From: Flavobacteriaceae bacterium
GTDB taxonomy: Bacteria > Bacteroidota > Bacteroidia > Flavobacteriales > Flavobacteriaceae
Reading direction: 5' to 3'
Assembly: GCA_020854235.1 (NCBI GenBank)
Contig: JADZFW010000042.1
Span: 1 to 64,000, forward strand
DNA length: 64,000 nucleotides
The position numbers and the translations under genes are program-made. Position 1 is the first letter of the stretch, and each line of letters opens with the position of its first letter. Below are positions 34,162 to 42,270 of the stretch, piece by piece. The notes under the pieces were generated by a model. It worked only from the letters and a program-made list of their open reading frames with translations, was not told the origin of the DNA and made no database searches.

Positions 34162-36639
34162 ATGAAAAAATTCGTAATTTTAACTATTATCTTATTCACA
34201 ATAACAAATAATTATTCGCAATGTGGTCAATATATTCATAATAAACTGAGTCGTTTAAGTGATGTTCGTTTTTGGGATGAAAATAATGGTTTTGTTATTG
34301 GTGCTTCTACTTTACTAACAACTCATAATGGAGGTATTTCGTGGGATTCATATGAACTGCCAAATTTTGAAAGTTTTTATTATAATCCTTTGAACGATAC
34401 AGAAATTATAAATGATAATAAAGCTATAATTTTTGGAGCAGATGGGATAGTTTTATATACCGAAGATAAAGGAAATAATTGGATTAGAAAAGTAGTTAGA
34501 ACAGGTTTGGAGAATTTTACAGGGACTTTCTTTATAAATGAAAATATTGGTTATGTTGTCGGTGTTGATAACTATTTAATAGATAATACTGCATTTATTT
34601 ATAAAACTTTAGATGGTGGTTTAACTTGGACTAAAGTTAATTCAAATATTTCCAATTTAGGTTTTGGAGATTTTTTTCCCGAAGATGTGTATTTTGTAAA
34701 TGAGAATATAGGTTATGTTTGGGGAGGGCAAAATATTTATAAAACAGTTAATGCAGGTAAAAATTGGGTTGGAATTATTAACCCTTCAAACTCATATATT
34801 CAAAAAGTTGAATTTATTGATAACCAAACTGCCTATCTAAGTGCTGGCGACTTTATATACTTAACAACTGATTCTTGTCAATCATGGACTAACACAGGTT
34901 ATTATGTAGAATGGACTGAAGGTGCTTTTAAACATAATAATGGATTTATTTATTATGGTTCATACATCAATCAAGGAATAAATAGGGTCAATATTGCAAG
35001 TGGGGAGACAATTAATTATCCAATAAATCAATCCGGATATATCACAGATATATTTTTTATTAATAATAATATTGGATTTGTTGTTGGTAAAAGAGAACAA
35101 GGGAATCCAAGTATGGGGAGGTTTATTTACAAAACAAATGATGCAGGTTTAAGTTGGACACCCCTAGATAATAGCTCTACAGCTGGTTATGCAGCAGATT
35201 TTATATATTTTAATAAAACTGGGCCTAATAATTATCTTTTATCTGTCAGAACAAATGGTGGTTCTGGAAATTACACAATTCAGTCTAATGATAATGCTAA
35301 TTCATGGCAAATAATAAATGGATATGATGTAGATGGTAGAGTACTTTATGCAAATGATAATTATATTTGTCATGTTCGATATGCTAATCCTCAAAACTCT
35401 GCTGACGGAGTTATTTTTTCCGAATCGTATAATAATGGTATTACTTGGGAAAATGGAGGGGTTGTTCAAACCTTACCGAATTCTTCATTTCATTCATGGC
35501 AAAAAACTTTAGGAGGGAGAATATTTTGTAAAGTTGATTGCGATTTCTATTATTCAGATAATAATTCCTTAAATTGGAATGAATTAAATATGCCATCAAA
35601 TTTAGAACTTTGTGCATCAAGAATTTTCTTTAAGGACTCTAATCACGGTTATATATATGGAATGGATTCTTCTCTTAATGATGTAGTAATATACGAAACA
35701 AATGATGGTGGAAATTCATGGAATAATCTTGTAGTACTTAATGATTATTGTATTTCTTGGGAAGACCAGTCAATTGATTTTTCTGATGATAACAAACTTT
35801 ATTTTATTCCGGGTTGTCCTGGATATAAAATATTTATTTATGATTTAAATTCTGGAAATTTAAGCAATGTTGATTTACCAAATGAATACTCCTATGCTAA
35901 AATTAAGCATATTGACGATAACTCCTTTATAATTATGGCTGGCTCTGATCCAAATATTTACATATCAAATGACCAGGGGGTTACTTGGAAACAACGCTTT
36001 TGGACACATTATAGTGAATTATATCCTAATATCTATGTTGTCGATAATGACAATATTATTTTATGGGGAGAAAATTATATTCAAAATTTAAAATCTTATT
36101 TACCAAAGACACCCGAAACAATATTCGGACCGCAACAAGTATTAATAAATACTGAAACGGAATACTTAATCCCTGTAGATTTGTTTGTAAGTTCAGTTGA
36201 TTGGGTTTTAAGCTCTGGTGGTGATTTAATTATTAATGATAACTCATTTTATTATAAGGCTAAAGTTTTGTGGAATTCATATGGGACACATACTTTAAAG
36301 GTCAAACTTATTAATGATTGTGGTGAATCTGAATATAAAGAAATTAATATAGAAGTTGTATCAGTATTGGGGTCACCTGAATTAATTACTAAAAAAACAA
36401 TTGTATTTCCAAATCCTTTTAATAATGAAATAAACATAGATTTAGGAAGTAGTTATTTAAATGAAAAAGTCTCTTTGAAATTATATAATATGTTAGGTCA
36501 AACAATATATGAAGATGAAATTTTATTAAATGATGAACTAAATATAAAACTAAAAGATATTAATATGAATGAAGGCATTTATATTTTAAGTTTAAATTCT
36601 AAAAAAAATAATGAAATTTTTAATCTTATTAAGGAGTAA
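34162..36639 (+). CDS. Secreted beta-propeller (BNR/Ycf48-like) protein with T9SS domain
   Basis: An 825-residue protein with a signal peptide (MKKFVILTIILFTITNNYSQ). The body is made of repeating blocks of the form 'FINENIGYVVG ... IYKTLDGGLTWTKV', the BNR/Asp-box pattern of sialidase, VPS10 or Ycf48-type propellers. A PKD-like beta segment precedes the C-terminus. The last 85 residues (VFPNPFNNEINIDLG ... LKLYNMLGQTIYEDE ... NEGIYILSL) form a type A T9SS sorting domain, so it is exported to the cell surface. Binding or enzymatic role unknown. Its codon use is very AT-rich compared with core genes here, consistent with recent acquisition. Confidence 0.88.
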   Translation: MKKFVILTIILFTITNNYSQCGQYIHNKLSRLSDVRFWDENNGFVIGASTLLTTHNGGISWDSYELPNFESFYYNPLNDTEIINDNKAIIFGADGIVLYTEDKGNNWIRKVVRTGLENFTGTFFINENIGYVVGVDNYLIDNTAFIYKTLDGGLTWTKVNSNISNLGFGDFFPEDVYFVNENIGYVWGGQNIYKTVNAGKNWVGIINPSNSYIQKVEFIDNQTAYLSAGDFIYLTTDSCQSWTNTGYYVEWTEGAFKHNNGFIYYGSYINQGINRVNIASGETINYPINQSGYITDIFFINNNIGFVVGKREQGNPSMGRFIYKTNDAGLSWTPLDNSSTAGYAADFIYFNKTGPNNYLLSVRTNGGSGNYTIQSNDNANSWQIINGYDVDGRVLYANDNYICHVRYANPQNSADGVIFSESYNNGITWENGGVVQTLPNSSFHSWQKTLGGRIFCKVDCDFYYSDNNSLNWNELNMPSNLELCASRIFFKDSNHGYIYGMDSSLNDVVIYETNDGGNSWNNLVVLNDYCISWEDQSIDFSDDNKLYFIPGCPGYKIFIYDLNSGNLSNVDLPNEYSYAKIKHIDDNSFIIMAGSDPNIYISNDQGVTWKQRFWTHYSELYPNIYVVDNDNIILWGENYIQNLKSYLPKTPETIFGPQQVLINTETEYLIPVDLFVSSVDWVLSSGGDLIINDNSFYYKAKVLWNSYGTHTLKVKLINDCGESEYKEINIEVVSVLGSPELITKKTIVFPNPFNNEINIDLGSSYLNEKVSLKLYNMLGQTIYEDEILLNDELNIKLKDINMNEGIYILSLNSKKNNEIFNLIKE

Positions 36640-36724
36640 TCTGGAAACATTATTTTGTAGGTATATTATAATTGATTGTATTTATAAAGATGTGTTTAGT
36701 TTTTAGAGATTGATACCTAAATTT

Positions 36725-37432
36725 ATGAAATACGAGAAGATAAATATGGATTGGAATGCAGATCCAAATACACCAGAACCTATAATTTGGATTGAAAATG
36801 GTGTATTAAAAGTTGATTTCTTCCTCAATCATTTTATTTATGAACATTTCAATGAGGGAGATAGAGCACGTCTATCATTTGAAGACTGTTCGAGATATAG
36901 TTTCAATTCTTGTAATGATGAAGGCTATTACAGAGGTCAATATAGGAATAATCCAATTGAATTACCATGGGGAGAGTTTTTCAAAGTAATATCTGGACTT
37001 GATAATCAAATTCCAGAACCTAACATCTTTCTGATGGATAAGAAAAATGAACAAAACCATTATATTTTCTTTTTCCGAGATAATATATTAGAATTATTTG
37101 CTAAAGAATATGTTTTAGAATTTCTTAATGAAAGTCAGATTCAATTTAAATTGTTACAAATTTTATGGCAAATATTTCGACAAATCAAAAATGATTCAGA
37201 TACAAATATAGCGGGATATAAAAACTATCAACATGCGAGACAGGATGTTGAAGAATTAATTGAAAAAATAAGGAAAGATGATTCAAGTGTAATGAGTGAT
37301 TTAGATTTGAGATTTGCTCCTTCTGGTAAATTCCAAGAACTTTCAATTTCCAACAATTGGTACGATAAGTTTTTAAACTTAGCAGAACAATATAATAATT
37401 ATAGAGTAAACACAACACAACGAACAATATAA
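36725..37432 (+). CDS. Hypothetical, immunity-like protein
   Basis: A 235-residue soluble protein from the ATG (MKYEKINMDWNADPNTPEPIIWIENGVLKVDFFLNHFIYE). A TTG at 36710 would add five residues. It contains aromatic-rich stretches (GYYRGQYRNNPIELPWGEFFKV, HYIFFFRDNILELFA) and a helical C-terminal half. The composition and size resemble orphan immunity proteins of contact-dependent toxins, but I cannot name a family and no toxin is adjacent. It lies 85 nt after the propeller gene in the AT-rich stretch. Confidence 0.6.
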   Translation: MKYEKINMDWNADPNTPEPIIWIENGVLKVDFFLNHFIYEHFNEGDRARLSFEDCSRYSFNSCNDEGYYRGQYRNNPIELPWGEFFKVISGLDNQIPEPNIFLMDKKNEQNHYIFFFRDNILELFAKEYVLEFLNESQIQFKLLQILWQIFRQIKNDSDTNIAGYKNYQHARQDVEELIEKIRKDDSSVMSDLDLRFAPSGKFQELSISNNWYDKFLNLAEQYNNYRVNTTQRTI

Positions 37433-37660
37433 TCAATTCGGAATTTTTTTATAATCACAGTAGACATAGAGGAAATAAGTATAAAATTTAGGACACATAA
37501 CAATTCCAAAGTAATTTTCCAGAGTTGCCTATCTCAATACAATCGAAAAAGCCTCCTAACAAATCGAAATATAACTTACTCTATTAAGAATTACCAGTGG
37601 CTGAGGCTCTCGAAGCCCTTGCAAAACCCAAAAAGAAACTTGCACAACCCGAAAAGAAAC

Positions 37661-37698
37661 TTTAAGGCTTCCAGCCTTTAAAGGCTGGAAGCCTTAAA
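37661..37698. repeat. 38-bp perfect palindrome
   Basis: The half TTTAAGGCTTCCAGCCTTT is followed by its exact reverse complement with no spacer. It could fold into a 19-bp hairpin and act as a bidirectional terminator or cruciform. Confidence 0.9.
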
Positions 37699-37748
37699 TG
37701 TTTTCCATTATACCTTATTCAAAAATCTACGTAATCTGTGTAATCTGT

Positions 37749-38398
37749 GATTGTTTGAACTCGCATCATGATCGTTGGAACTCCCATCACGATTGTTTGA
37801 ACTCGCATCACGATTGTTTGAACTCGCATCATGATTGTTTAAACTCGCGTCATGATTGTTTGAACTAGCGTCATGTTTGTTTGAACTCGCGTCATGATTG
37901 TTTGAACTCGCGTCATGATTGTTTGAACTCGCGTCATGATTGTTTGAACTCGCATCATGATTGTTTGAACTCGCGTCATGATTGTTGGAACTCGCGTCAT
38001 GATTGTTTGAACTCGCGCCATGATTGTTTGAACTCGCGTCATGATCGTTTGAACTCGCATCATGATTGTTTGAACTCGCGTCATGATTGTTGGAACTCCC
38101 GACACGACTATTGGAACTCCCGACACGACTATTGGAACTCTCGACACGACTATTGGAACTCGCGACACGACTGTTGGAACTCTCGACACGACTATTGGAA
38201 CTCGCGACACGACTATTGGAACTCCCGACACGACTATTGGAACTCGCGACACGACTGTTGGAACTCGCGACACGACTGTTGGAACTCCCGATACGATTGT
38301 TGGAACTAGCAACACGACTATTGGAACTCCCGATACGACTGTTGGAACTCGCGACACGACTGTTGGAACTCCCGATACAACTGTTGGAACTCGCAATA
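37749..38398. repeat. 21-bp minisatellite, about 31 units, two subtypes
   Basis: Units of exactly 21 bp. The first roughly 17 units are of the type ATTGTTTGAACTCGCGTCAT; the last roughly 14 are of the type CGACTATTGGAACTCCCGAC, with a sharp switch near 38098. Because 21 is a multiple of three and the unit has no stop in most frames, overlapping frames of 109 to 248 codons stay open on both strands. Confidence 0.92.
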
Positions 38399-38410
38399 TC
38401 CCTAATACCC

Positions 38411-38777
38411 CTATGAAACCAATTGAATACAAAGCATTCAATATTAGTGTCCATTCATTTCAATCCATCATTCATCAATTCGTGGCTAAAGAAAACCATC
38501 CCATAGCCCACATCGATTTCCACTAAACGAGGTCGAAACCATATTATCCCAATAACCTGCCTCGCCGCAGGCGGGCTCAATAACCCGATAACCACCTCAA
38601 TCCCCTATGAAACCAATTGAATGTAAAGCATTCAATATTAGTGTCCATTCATTTCAATCCCACATTCGTCAATTCGTGGCTAAAGAAAACCATCCCACAG
38701 CCCACATCGATTCCCACTAAACGAGGTCGAAACCATAATATCCCAATAACCTGCCTCGCCGAAGGCGGTCCCATAAA
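38411..38777. repeat. 194-bp direct duplication with REP-like motif
   Basis: The sequence from 38411 recurs from 38605 with a few substitutions. Each copy ends in CCCAATAACCTGCCTCGCCG followed by a CAGGCGGGC- or AAGGCGG-type arm, the same REP-like motif as at 14406. Confidence 0.88.
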
Positions 38778-38846
38778 AAAAGCCCATCAACAAGTGACAG
38801 GCTCAAAATTAGTAGTAGTAGTTTTCTTACGTAGCGATTTATATTT

Positions 38847-39377
38847 TTAAAGCTTACTGAATTGAACATCCGCAACCAGCGTAACATCCTCACCAACCAA
38901 CACTCCGCCCGTTTCAAGCGCAGCATTCCAAGTCAAGCCATAGTCTTTTCTATTGATAACGGCTTGTATGGCCAATCCGATTTTAGTATTTCCCCAAGGA
39001 TCTTGCATCAAACCACTGTAGTCAGCCTTTAAAACAATCTTTTTAGAAACGCCTTTAAGAGTCAAAACGCCATGAATGTTAAATGATGATGCACCGGTCT
39101 TTTCAACAGACTCCGATACAAAGGTCAACGTGGGAAAATGTGCTACATCAAAGAAATCTGCACTTCTCAAATGTTGGTCTCTATCGGCTTGATGGGTATC
39201 AATACTGTTCACATCAGCACTAAATTGAATGGAAGCAGTGGTAAAATCAGCTTCTTCATAAGCTATTTGGGCTTCAAACGAATTGAATTTCCCGGATACA
39301 TTGGTAAACATCATATGTTTAACCTTAAATCCGATTTCAGAATGTGTAGGGTCAATGACCCAGTTTGTTTTTGACAT
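38847..39377 (-). CDS. YceI family protein
   Basis: A 176-residue lipocalin-like polyisoprenoid-binding family protein. It starts MSKTNWVIDPTHSEIGFKVKHMMFTNVSGKFNSFEAQI, with SADVNSIDTHQADRDQHLRSADFFDVAHFPTLTFVS and the C-terminal NRKDYGLTWNAALETGGVLVGEDVTL, which are hallmark YceI segments. No signal peptide is present, so unlike E. coli YceI it is probably cytoplasmic. It follows the pirin gene after 39 nt on the same strand, forming a likely pirin-YceI operon, a stress- or acid-related pairing seen in other bacteria. Confidence 0.93.
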   Translation of the reverse strand: MSKTNWVIDPTHSEIGFKVKHMMFTNVSGKFNSFEAQIAYEEADFTTASIQFSADVNSIDTHQADRDQHLRSADFFDVAHFPTLTFVSESVEKTGASSFNIHGVLTLKGVSKKIVLKADYSGLMQDPWGNTKIGLAIQAVINRKDYGLTWNAALETGGVLVGEDVTLVADVQFSKL

Positions 39378-39416
39378 GATAAAATAGTTTTTAGTAGTGT
39401 TTATAATTAAAAAAGT

Positions 39417-40136
39417 TTAAAAAATCATGGGAACATCCATTAATAGCAAATAAGTGTCAGTTTCCAATGTTTGGATCTGGATTTGAGAGGTCTCCCAAAT
39501 ACCCAAACCATCTCTTGCTTCCAAGACCTGTCCGTCTATCAGAGCTTTTCCACTGATGACAAAAGCATAAATGCCATTTCCTTCCTTTTGAACGGTATAA
39601 GGTACGGATTGATCTCGGTCAAATGTGCCCAAATGAAACCAAGCCTCTTGATGAATCCATACACCCGCATCTGAAGGCGAAGGAGAAACAATCTGTTGCA
39701 ATTGGTTTCTTAGAAAGTGTGTTTTGATAGCTATTTGATCATATCTGGGAGTTACATTTTTTTGATTGGGGAAAACCCATATTTGCAATAGTTTGACAGG
39801 TATATCGGCATTTGCATTGTATTCACTGTGATAAATTCCGGTACCGGCACTCATCACCTGTATTTCCCCCGCACTGATAATAGCCGCATTACCCATACTA
39901 TCCTGATGTTTCAAAGCCCCTTCCAAAGGAATGGTGATGATTTCCATATTGTCATGCGGATGCATGCCAAATCCTTGAGAACCATCAACAGTATCGTCAT
40001 TCAATACCCGCAAAGCCCCAAAATGAATCCGCTCAGGATTGTAATACTGCGCAAAACTAAAAGTGTGATAAGTATTCAACCAGCCGTGTTGTACATGACC
40101 TCTGCTTAAAGCAGGATGAAAAATATAATTTGCCAT
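39417..40136 (-). CDS. Pirin family protein (YhhW-like)
   Basis: A 239-residue bicupin. It starts MANYIFHPALSRGHVQHGWLNTYHTFSFAQYYNPERIHFGALRVLNDD. The first cupin carries GFGMHPHDNMEIITIPLEGALKHQDSMG and GEIQVMSAGTGIYHSEYN, which supply the metal His and Glu residues. Some YhhW-type pirins act as quercetinases. The frame runs 60 bp further upstream, but that part lies over the promoter box at 40177-40170, so the ATG at 40136 is chosen. A Crp/Fnr-type box sits about 44 bp before the predicted transcription start. Confidence 0.92.
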   Translation of the reverse strand: MANYIFHPALSRGHVQHGWLNTYHTFSFAQYYNPERIHFGALRVLNDDTVDGSQGFGMHPHDNMEIITIPLEGALKHQDSMGNAAIISAGEIQVMSAGTGIYHSEYNANADIPVKLLQIWVFPNQKNVTPRYDQIAIKTHFLRNQLQQIVSPSPSDAGVWIHQEAWFHLGTFDRDQSVPYTVQKEGNGIYAFVISGKALIDGQVLEARDGLGIWETSQIQIQTLETDTYLLLMDVPMIF

Positions 40137-40169
40137 ATCGTTAGATTTTTTGAGTTCGATTTGATATGG

Positions 40170-40177
40170 CAAAAATA
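40170..40177 (-). promoter_or_regulatory. Bacteroidota -7 promoter box (TATTTTTG) for pirin-YceI
   Basis: An exact TAnnTTTG match on the minus strand, 33 bp before the pirin start. Confidence 0.6.
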
Positions 40178-40200
40178 GAGTAGGAGTATACCCCAAAACA

Positions 40201-40214
40201 TTGACCTAAATCAA
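40201..40214. promoter_or_regulatory. Crp/Fnr-type operator (TTGACCTAAATCAA)
   Basis: A TTGA-N6-TCAA dyad, close to the FNR-type consensus TTGATNNNNATCAA with one inner mismatch. Its centre is about 43 bp upstream of the predicted start of the pirin-YceI transcript, an activating position for this regulator family. The nearest gene on the other side encodes a Crp/Fnr protein. Confidence 0.5.
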
Positions 40215-40295
40215 GAAATTTATATAAAAGAAACAATTGTATGAAAAGAAACTTTAAACTTTAAACAAGCAATAAATACAAAGCATGCCTTGTCT

Positions 40296-40868
40296 CTAAA
40301 CCCTTCCCCTACGTATCCGACTCAAAGATTCCGGTGATATCCCTAAATAAGAAGCAATTAAATGCTGCGGAACCCGTTGGGGAATACTTGGATATTTTTC
40401 CAAAAAGATAGCATATCGTTCCTTTGCCGACAAAGCAATACTGGCAAACAATCTTTCTTGATAAACCGATAGGTGTCGTTGAATCATGATGCGAAAAGCC
40501 CTTTCCAATTGTGGTAATTGTCGCAACAAAGCTTCTTTGTCTTCGAGTGTAATCAGAAGCAATTCACATGCTTCCAACGTATCGATGTACATTTTACTAG
40601 GTTTACCTTCATAGAAACTGGAGATGTCACTCACCCACCAATTCTCGGAAGCAAAAGTCAAAACCACTTCCGAACCGGTTTCATCCAAAAAATAAGTTTT
40701 CAAACAACCCTTTATAACAAAGGCTTCAAACTTGCAAACCTCACCGGCATGTAAAATGATGGTTTTTTTGGGATATTTTTTATAAGTATAAAATGAGATA
40801 ATGGTTTCAACTTCTTCTTGTGTAAGTGAAACGTAAGAAGTCAAAGCTTTGATGATTTCAGTATGCAC
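40296..40868 (-). CDS. Crp/Fnr family transcriptional regulator
   Basis: A 190-residue regulator with an N-terminal cyclic-nucleotide-binding-like beta domain (IILHAGEVCKFEAFVIKGCLKTYFLDETGSEVVLTFASENWWVSDISSFYEGKPS) and a C-terminal winged helix (QHLIASYLGISPESLSRIRRG), in which SPESLSRIR is the recognition helix. There is no N-terminal Cys cluster, so it is not an oxygen-sensing FNR. It is the typical Bacteroidota single-domain subtype. It lies upstream of pirin on the same strand, and the intervening operator suggests control of pirin-YceI. Confidence 0.92.
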   Translation of the reverse strand: MHTEIIKALTSYVSLTQEEVETIISFYTYKKYPKKTIILHAGEVCKFEAFVIKGCLKTYFLDETGSEVVLTFASENWWVSDISSFYEGKPSKMYIDTLEACELLLITLEDKEALLRQLPQLERAFRIMIQRHLSVYQERLFASIALSAKERYAIFLEKYPSIPQRVPQHLIASYLGISPESLSRIRRGRV

Positions 40869-40930
40869 TTGAATCGGTTATAAGTTATGGACAATATACT
40901 AAGGGTTAATATAAGTAACTAGGTTGTAAA

Positions 40931-41443
40931 TTATTTTGAATTAAGAATGACAATGCCATCGTAATAAATATCCTTTATTTTATAAAGTCTTTCGTTCTTC
41001 AAAACCATTACACTTTCAATATCTTCCTGTTTGATTTGCTCCAATTTATCTTGTTCAATCACCTGATTATTCCAAATAAATAAAATAGCACTATTATTCG
41101 CATCTTTGGATTCATTTTCTTTTACAAAAGTTGTATTGATTAAAACTATACCGTTTTCAGCCTCATTCCCCCAGATAGTTACATAGGCTTCTTCGTGAGA
41201 GTTGTATACATTTATGCGTTCTATGTCTTCCCATTTCAAGTTCTTATAAGCTGAGTTTTGAATTTCATGTGTACTAATCGGTACCCCATCCATAAGAAAT
41301 AGGGGTGAAGTGACTTTACCAATTTCAGTACTATCGGCAATGTATTGATTGATTTGTGAATTTAATACAGTGTCAAACTCACTAATTTGACTAAATGAAA
41401 TGACTGAAAATAGCAATGTGAATAATAAACTTAAATATTTCAT
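40931..41443 (-). CDS. Secreted TonB-receptor-plug-like protein
   Basis: A 170-residue protein with a signal peptide (MKYLSLLFTLLFSVISFSQ). It contains the plug-like motif PLFLMDGVPISTHEI ... WEDIERINVYNSHEEAYVTIWGNEAENGIVLINT, which in TonB-dependent receptors reads DGVP...IESIEVLK...A..YG..GANGVILI.T. A second, weaker version follows (NNQVIEQDKLEQIKQEDIESVMVLK). There is no barrel, so it is a stand-alone periplasmic plug-like protein of unknown role. Its start codon follows directly on leader element copy C. Confidence 0.72.
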   Translation of the reverse strand: MKYLSLLFTLLFSVISFSQISEFDTVLNSQINQYIADSTEIGKVTSPLFLMDGVPISTHEIQNSAYKNLKWEDIERINVYNSHEEAYVTIWGNEAENGIVLINTTFVKENESKDANNSAILFIWNNQVIEQDKLEQIKQEDIESVMVLKNERLYKIKDIYYDGIVILNSK

Positions 41444-41534
41444 CTGTTTATTTTTATTTGTTTTTTAATGGTCAGATGGAATGACCTTTATAAATATTTC
41501 GGTTGGTTTGATACTTATCTTATGGTCATTTCAT
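41444..41534 (-). promoter_or_regulatory. Structured leader element, copy C
   Basis: On the minus strand it starts ATGAAAT. Stem AATGACC (41530-41524) pairs with GGTCATT (41486-41480). The loop has CATAAG and AAACCAACCG, and the tail CATCTGACCATTAAAAAACA continues to the ATG at 41443. The length from ATGAAAT to the gene start is 91 nt, the same as copy B. The stem again differs from copies A and B with pairing kept. Confidence 0.65.
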
Positions 41535-41697
41535 TTTAAAAATGTTTTGAAAATTGGTAATTGGATAATTTGTCTTCAAAGTTATTACTTTTATTTGCAA
41601 AAAATTGGAATTAATTGTAATGTTATCTTTTAAAATAATTATACAATTCACAAAACATTTGACTATCAAATTTATAAAAGAAAAAGTATGATAAGTT

Positions 41698-41964
41698 CTA
41701 ATGAATTCTGTCAAAAAATTGTTTCAACTCATGTTTCCTTCCTTGTTCCAAATGATGCCATCGAATACCTTGTACAGCTCCTTCCAATGCTTGTAACATA
41801 CTCATACAAGCACCCGAATCCACTGTTTTAATTCGGATAAATGCTTGTTCACTACCCATTTCAATCAAGGCTTGCGGAGTTGTGATACCTACTTCTTCCA
41901 ACTTTTGTGCTAATACTTTCCCAACATTAGGCATGTCATTCAAATGGATTGCTTCTTGATTCAT
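41698..41964 (-). CDS. TfoX C-terminal domain protein
   Basis: An 88-residue protein consisting only of the TfoX/Sxy C-terminal domain: LNDMPNVGKVLAQKLEEVGITTPQALIEMGSEQAFIRIKTVDSGACMSMLQALEGAVQGIRWHHLEQGRKHELKQFF. The helix-hairpin-helix-like PNVGKVLAQKLEEVGI is the clear family mark. In proteobacteria full TfoX controls competence; stand-alone C-terminal domains are widespread, and their role is unknown. It stands alone, with an AT-rich spacer on each side. Confidence 0.88.
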   Translation of the reverse strand: MNQEAIHLNDMPNVGKVLAQKLEEVGITTPQALIEMGSEQAFIRIKTVDSGACMSMLQALEGAVQGIRWHHLEQGRKHELKQFFDRIH

Positions 41965-42124
41965 GGAGGTGCATGTTAATACCTACAAATTTATACAATT
42001 TTGAAGTTTATAATTCATTATTTAATAAAATCAATATTTTGTTTTTAAATGGACAATGTTGAAGTTAATGAGCCAATGTGCAAAATAGTTAATTAAAACA
42101 TGAGTACTCCCAATAACTTTCGGG

Positions 42125-42164
42125 GCACATTGGCACATTACCTAATTAGCACATTGGCACATTA
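42125..42164. repeat. Paired GCACATTGGCACATTA repeats
   Basis: Two identical 16-bp copies at 42125-42140 and 42149-42164 with CCTAATTA between. They resemble the palindrome at 22172. This intergenic repeat type has no gene function that I can see. Confidence 0.75.
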
Positions 42165-42224
42165 AAAAAAGTCAAAACCAATAACGTAATAACACGCCCA
42201 TTCAACCAAACCGATTAAATTTTA

Positions 42225-42232
42225 TACCTTTG
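42225..42232 (+). promoter_or_regulatory. Bacteroidota -7 promoter box (TACCTTTG)
   Basis: An exact TAnnTTTG match 38 bp before the GTG start of the formimidoyltransferase-cyclodeaminase gene. Confidence 0.6.
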
Positions 42233-42270
42233 TTGACCTTAAAATAAGTGTTCAATCAAATCTACATATC

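Larger units (their letters stand above)
37433..38846. other. 1.4-kb repeat-only region
   Basis: No gene is supported. In order it holds a 38-bp palindrome, a 21-bp minisatellite of about 31 units, and a 194-bp direct duplication with REP-like ends. Long open frames on both strands come from the 21-bp period. Confidence 0.8.

Noticed and set aside
37708..38526. Overlapping open frames on both strands, up to 248 codons, with repeating 7-residue units such as SSNSRVA, TRDTTVG or NSRHDC
   Set aside because: They are a by-product of the 21-bp minisatellite: several frames are equally open, no start or promoter signal favours one, and the peptides are low-complexity translations of the same unit.
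41526..41714. A minus-strand frame of 62 codons upstream of the TonB-plug-like gene
   Set aside because: It overlaps leader element copy C and AT-rich DNA, starts within the TfoX-domain gene's end, and has no coding features.
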